Assembly: GCF_947623445.1 (NCBI RefSeq)
Contig: NC_135245.1
Location: 6,455,501-6,519,500 of the forward strand
Direction: 5' to 3'
Source: Clavelina lepadiformis
Lineage: Eukaryota; Chordata; Ascidiacea; Aplousobranchia; Clavelinidae
Length of the DNA: 64,000 bases
Made by a program: the position numbers and the translations under genes. The notes beneath the pieces are model-generated. The model was given only the letters and a program-made list of their open reading frames with translations, ran no database searches and had not been told where the DNA came from. This document shows, one piece after another, positions 60,545 through 64,000 of the stretch (the stretch's first letter is position 1; every line of letters starts with the position of its first letter).

Positions 60545-63500
60545 TTAGTCTTGAAAACGCTTCGGCAAATGAATGTGACGTCCTCGGCTTGTGGTGCGTA
60601 AAGGTGGAATGTCGGTTAAGGCGTCCCGATATATGTCGTCGACTGCAATGTCTTCCGCAGTGTCTACCGGAGAGGTCGGAAGTCCACTCAACTCAACGTT
60701 GGAATCTGCAGCGATAGAGATATCATTAGTATCACGAACCACTTCATCAACTATATCCGTCTCTTTCATTGGCGGAATGCTTATATCTACAGAATCAAAA
60801 ACAGGCAAATGAGCTACTTTAAGACGGTCTATTGACACATTAGGATGCTGTCCTACAATAGCTAAGGTGAAATACTTGTCATATTTGGCCAAAACTTTAT
60901 AAGGTCCTGCATACGGAGGAGATAAGCTAGGCCTAGAAGCATCAACGCGAATGAATACATGCGTACAATCCGCAAGACTTTTGTCTATGTACACTGGCGG
61001 AGTAGCGTGATGTACTGGCGGTGTGCACCGCAAGGTAGCCATAAAGTCCGTTAAATGTTGCACATATTGAGAAGGTGAAGGCGTGTCATCGTCCAGGGCT
61101 TCGAAAAACTGCCCGGGAACTCGTAAGGTAGAGCCATATACAAGCTCAGCTGGGGAACAGTTTACATGCTCCTTGAGCGATGTCCGTAAACCTAGAAGAA
61201 CTAGTCCCAAGTTGGCCGTCCAATTCTGCGGAAATTCACACGCTCTCAAGGCACCTTTCAACGTTCGGTGGGTGCGTTCCAAAAATCCAAGACAGGAAGG
61301 CCGGAATGACAGGGAATGAACAAGCTTGACTCCAAGGGTCCTGCATACGCCTGTGAAAATTTTGCTCATAAACACCTGACCACGATCGGTGTGAAGTTGT
61401 TCAGGTACTCCGTAGCGTCCAACAATGTGCAGCAGGAAATTTCTGGCAATGGTCGCTGCAGTGGCGTCTGGTATAGGAATCGCTTCAACCCATTTCGTGA
61501 ACCTGTCAGCAAATGTTAAAATGTAACGACAATTGTCACTTTCCACCAATGGTCCAACAATATCTGCCAAAATAAACCGAAATCGTTCTGTGGGTTCACT
61601 GTGCGGCTGTAAAGGTGTTTTGTTATGTCTGCTAACTTTACTTTGTTGACATGGCAAACATGTACGACAAAAATTTTTGACATCCGTTTTCATACCACTC
61701 CATACAAAGCGTTCGCCAATCTGTTTGAGTGTGCTCTTGTATCCACTGTGTGAGAGCGAGTGAATGTTGTGAAAAATGACGTCACGATACGTGGTCGGCA
61801 CGATCGGTCGAAATCTCTTCTGTGAAATGTCACCCAGAATCGAGAGGTCCGAATCCGGAAGTTTACGGCGTTCCAATTTCAGGCCAGTTTGGTCGGTCAG
61901 CAGTGCTGTTACAGATGCGTCAGCCATTTGATCTTGAGCGAATTGTTCATAGTCGATAGTATAGTCCTGTAACTGAAAAGTATTGATTTCTATACGGGAC
62001 AAACTGTCCGCTATAACATTACTAAGTCCACTTTGGTAAATGAGCTTTTCGGTAAACTGAGATAAGTAACTGAACTGACGGGTTTGTCTCGGGGACATTG
62101 ATGTGCCAGCTTTTTGGAAAGCCTGTGTTATGGGGCGATGATCGGTCACCAGGGTAAGTGACCTGCCAATCAGAATATCTGCAAAGTGCCGGGTGGCCAA
62201 AAACAAAGCAGTTAGTTCTCTATCAAAGGTGCTATAGTTTCTTTGTGCTGAGTTGAGCGCTTTTGAAAAGAATGCCAAAGGCTGCCATTTATTGTCAATG
62301 CATTGAGCTAACACAGCACCAACTGCTTTTCCCGAAGCATCGCATGACAAAACATAATTTGCATTGATTTTTGGAAAACAGAGCTCCGTCGCTGAAGCTA
62401 AACGTTCTTTACAGTCCTGAAAAGCTTGCTGAGCTTCCTCAGACCATGCCAATTTCTGACTGGGCCGTTTGACTTTACACAACATCGAATTAAGGGGAAT
62501 GAGTAAGGCAGCACAATTCTTAATGAAGCGTCTATAAAATCCAAACATACCCAAAAATCGGCGAAGCTCCTTTACCGTGTCGGGCAATGGGTATTTCCGA
62601 ATAACAGCTACGCGGTCTCGTAAGGGAAGAATCCCGTTTTTGCTCACCATATGACCCAGAAACTTAATTTCCTCCTGGAAGAAAATGGATTTCTCTCTGT
62701 TAATCACCAGGCCGAATTTGGAAAGTCGTTCAAATACAGTGCGTAAATGCTCCTTATGCTCTTCATGCGATTTGGAGAAGATCAAAATATCATCAATGAA
62801 GGTTGCCACGTTGGAAACACCTTGAAAAACATGATTCATTAAGCGCTGACAAGTCTGTGACGCGTTCCTGATCCCGAATGGTAGCGAATTATAGGAATAA
62901 TTCCCAAAAATCGTAGTAAAGGTAGTTTTAATGACATCTGCAGGGTTTACGGGGATTTGATGAAATGCCGCCTTTAAATCGCAAACCGAAAATATGGTAC
63001 TACCATCGAGTTCATTGAGAAAATCTTGCAGATGAGGTAAGGGGTATGTGTCTCTCGGAATTTGAAGGTTCGCCTGACGAAAATCTGTACAAAGACGATA
63101 TGAACCGGTTTTCTTTTTGACGAGAACAATGGGTGATGCCCATTGGGATTCCTGTGAAACGGGTGTGATGATTCCGGCTTCCAGCAGCTTGTCCAGCTCC
63201 TTTCGTAGTACGCGAGCCAGTTCCGGTGACATACGTCGGCAGCGGCTGAAAACAGGCGGTCCTGTTGTATTGATATAATGTTTAATATTATGTTTAGGGT
63301 TTAATTTTAGCCGTAAAGGTGCAGTAATCTCTGGAAACTCCCCCAGGAGCGCCAAAGGTGGCTTAGAATCGCTGTTGTTCGTGTCCAGCACGGGTTGTGT
63401 CGCCGAAGGGTCCTTATCTTCAGAAGTGCTTCGGTCGCAGCGTGACGTATTCGCCGCTGAAGCTTGAAGTGGTCCACGTATGCCCACGTCATCGTCACTG

Positions 63501-64000
63501 ATAATGTGATCCAGAGCAGTGCTAGATATGCCAATTTTCTTCCTGATTCCTCCGCAATACTGGGCGGAAACCTGTTCATGAGAATATGGATGGAGTAAAC
63601 GTCTGTGCTTAACATCTACCAAAAGACCGTAATGGCGTAAGAAGTCAGCTCCCAAAATTGGCTGGCGTAACTTATCACAAATATAAAACGACCATGGACA
63701 GCAGAAAGAAAAACCTAAATCCAACTTGAGCTTGGTTGTCGCAGAACAACGGATGCTGGAGTGTACAGTGGGGCCTTGCATCGTGATTGGATGTCGGGCT
63801 CCCGTGCCTTTAAAACTACTGGGTAAGACACTGACATCGCTACCGGAATCTACTAAAAATGAAAGGGCAGAATTACAATCATATACATAAAAGGTAGCTC
63901 TTTGACTTCTGTTCTCCTCCACCGAATTTAATAAGGGCCGGGAGGAGAACCTTGGCCGTTTTTTGCAAATCTGGCATGGTAGACACATGGTTCCTTGCAT
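60545..64000 (-). CDS. pol: Ty3/gypsy-type polyprotein: protease, reverse transcriptase, RNase H, integrase (5' end truncated by window)
   Basis: 1151 residues visible; it enters from the right edge, so the true start is unknown. Order: aspartic protease (LVDSGSDVSVLP, DSG at 51-53; ILGADF at 115-120); reverse transcriptase with the catalytic FIDD at 401-404; RNase H (CDAS Asp 554, Glu 595 in TFDREL, Asp 620 in VTDHRP); integrase with an HHCC zinc site (H747, H751, C781, C784; C778 also nearby) and catalytic D813 in ADIVG, D872 in HTDRG and E908 (35 residues apart); then a GPY/F-like segment (PPYAGPYKVLAKYDKYFTLA). No chromodomain is seen. All catalytic residues are intact. The first visible residues hold a small Cys cluster (CLPCQIC). 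It ends with TAA at 60547-60545, 2 nt before the env ATG. Confidence 0.92.
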   Translation of the reverse strand: MQGTMCLPCQICKKRPRFSSRPLLNSVEENRSQRATFYVYDCNSALSFLVDSGSDVSVLPSSFKGTGARHPITMQGPTVHSSIRCSATTKLKLDLGFSFCCPWSFYICDKLRQPILGADFLRHYGLLVDVKHRRLLHPYSHEQVSAQYCGGIRKKIGISSTALDHIISDDDVGIRGPLQASAANTSRCDRSTSEDKDPSATQPVLDTNNSDSKPPLALLGEFPEITAPLRLKLNPKHNIKHYINTTGPPVFSRCRRMSPELARVLRKELDKLLEAGIITPVSQESQWASPIVLVKKKTGSYRLCTDFRQANLQIPRDTYPLPHLQDFLNELDGSTIFSVCDLKAAFHQIPVNPADVIKTTFTTIFGNYSYNSLPFGIRNASQTCQRLMNHVFQGVSNVATFIDDILIFSKSHEEHKEHLRTVFERLSKFGLVINREKSIFFQEEIKFLGHMVSKNGILPLRDRVAVIRKYPLPDTVKELRRFLGMFGFYRRFIKNCAALLIPLNSMLCKVKRPSQKLAWSEEAQQAFQDCKERLASATELCFPKINANYVLSCDASGKAVGAVLAQCIDNKWQPLAFFSKALNSAQRNYSTFDRELTALFLATRHFADILIGRSLTLVTDHRPITQAFQKAGTSMSPRQTRQFSYLSQFTEKLIYQSGLSNVIADSLSRIEINTFQLQDYTIDYEQFAQDQMADASVTALLTDQTGLKLERRKLPDSDLSILGDISQKRFRPIVPTTYRDVIFHNIHSLSHSGYKSTLKQIGERFVWSGMKTDVKNFCRTCLPCQQSKVSRHNKTPLQPHSEPTERFRFILADIVGPLVESDNCRYILTFADRFTKWVEAIPIPDATAATIARNFLLHIVGRYGVPEQLHTDRGQVFMSKIFTGVCRTLGVKLVHSLSFRPSCLGFLERTHRTLKGALRACEFPQNWTANLGLVLLGLRTSLKEHVNCSPAELVYGSTLRVPGQFFEALDDDTPSPSQYVQHLTDFMATLRCTPPVHHATPPVYIDKSLADCTHVFIRVDASRPSLSPPYAGPYKVLAKYDKYFTLAIVGQHPNVSIDRLKVAHLPVFDSVDISIPPMKETDIVDEVVRDTNDISIAADSNVELSGLPTSPVDTAEDIAVDDIYRDALTDIPPLRTTSRGRHIHLPKRFQD

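Larger units (their letters stand above)
57617..64000 (-). mobile_element. Ty3/gypsy-type retroelement with envelope-like gene (5' part outside window)
   Basis: In transcription order (right to left): protease-RT-RNase H-integrase polyprotein (64000-60545), envelope-like ORF (60542-58617), ~450-nt untranslated stretch, polypurine tract (about 58148-58158), 3' LTR (58140-57617). The RT-RNase H-integrase order and the GPY-like integrase tail identify Ty3/gypsy (Metaviridae-like). Gag, primer binding site and 5' LTR lie beyond the right edge. Both visible ORFs are free of stops and frameshifts, which implies recent activity. Confidence 0.88.

Overview
The window is AT-rich animal DNA with intron-containing genes, short GT-AG introns and many transposon relics. 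The gene set (GTPBP2, a DLGAP5/HURP-like GKAP protein, PLAC8-like proteins, ficolins, a RERG-like small GTPase), together with the compact introns, suggests an invertebrate deuterostome, most likely a tunicate (ascidian). That assignment is an inference. Exon borders below were placed by hand from splice signals, reading phase and family similarity.

Left part (1-17000): GTPBP2 on the minus strand (2325-6708, N-terminus unresolved), then a spacer with three copies of a ~100-bp MITE and a tRNA-derived SINE, then a 17-exon minus-strand gene (9658-16992). The exons of that gene sum exactly to 832 codons: an N-terminal GKAP/HURP domain and a long C-terminal coiled coil.

Middle (17000-36200): a PLAC8-like cluster with one decayed copy (minus strand) and two intact 108-residue genes (plus strand). 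It is followed by two tandem ficolin genes whose last five exons match in length and phase (306 and 305 residues; secreted collagen-plus-fibrinogen lectins of innate immunity).

Right part (36200-64000): about 8.6 kb without a recognisable gene, then a RERG-like Ras-family gene (44804-52474; 305 residues) with two ~3-kb introns. Its P-loop and NKAD motifs are intact, but the switch I threonine and the DTAG motif are lost.

The last 10 kb is transposon-rich. A MULE transposon (54213-56676) has a perfect 9-bp target duplication, terminal arrays of ~15-bp repeats, a FLYWCH finger and a DDE transposase split by one frame change. Running off the right edge on the minus strand is a Ty3/gypsy-type element with protease, reverse transcriptase, RNase H, integrase, an intact 641-residue envelope-like ORF and a 3' LTR.

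Best second looks: the envelope-carrying Ty3 element, the MULE with repeat-array ends and captured foreign pieces, the switch-degenerate RERG paralogue, and the HURP-coiled-coil architecture with a tandemly duplicated splice acceptor.
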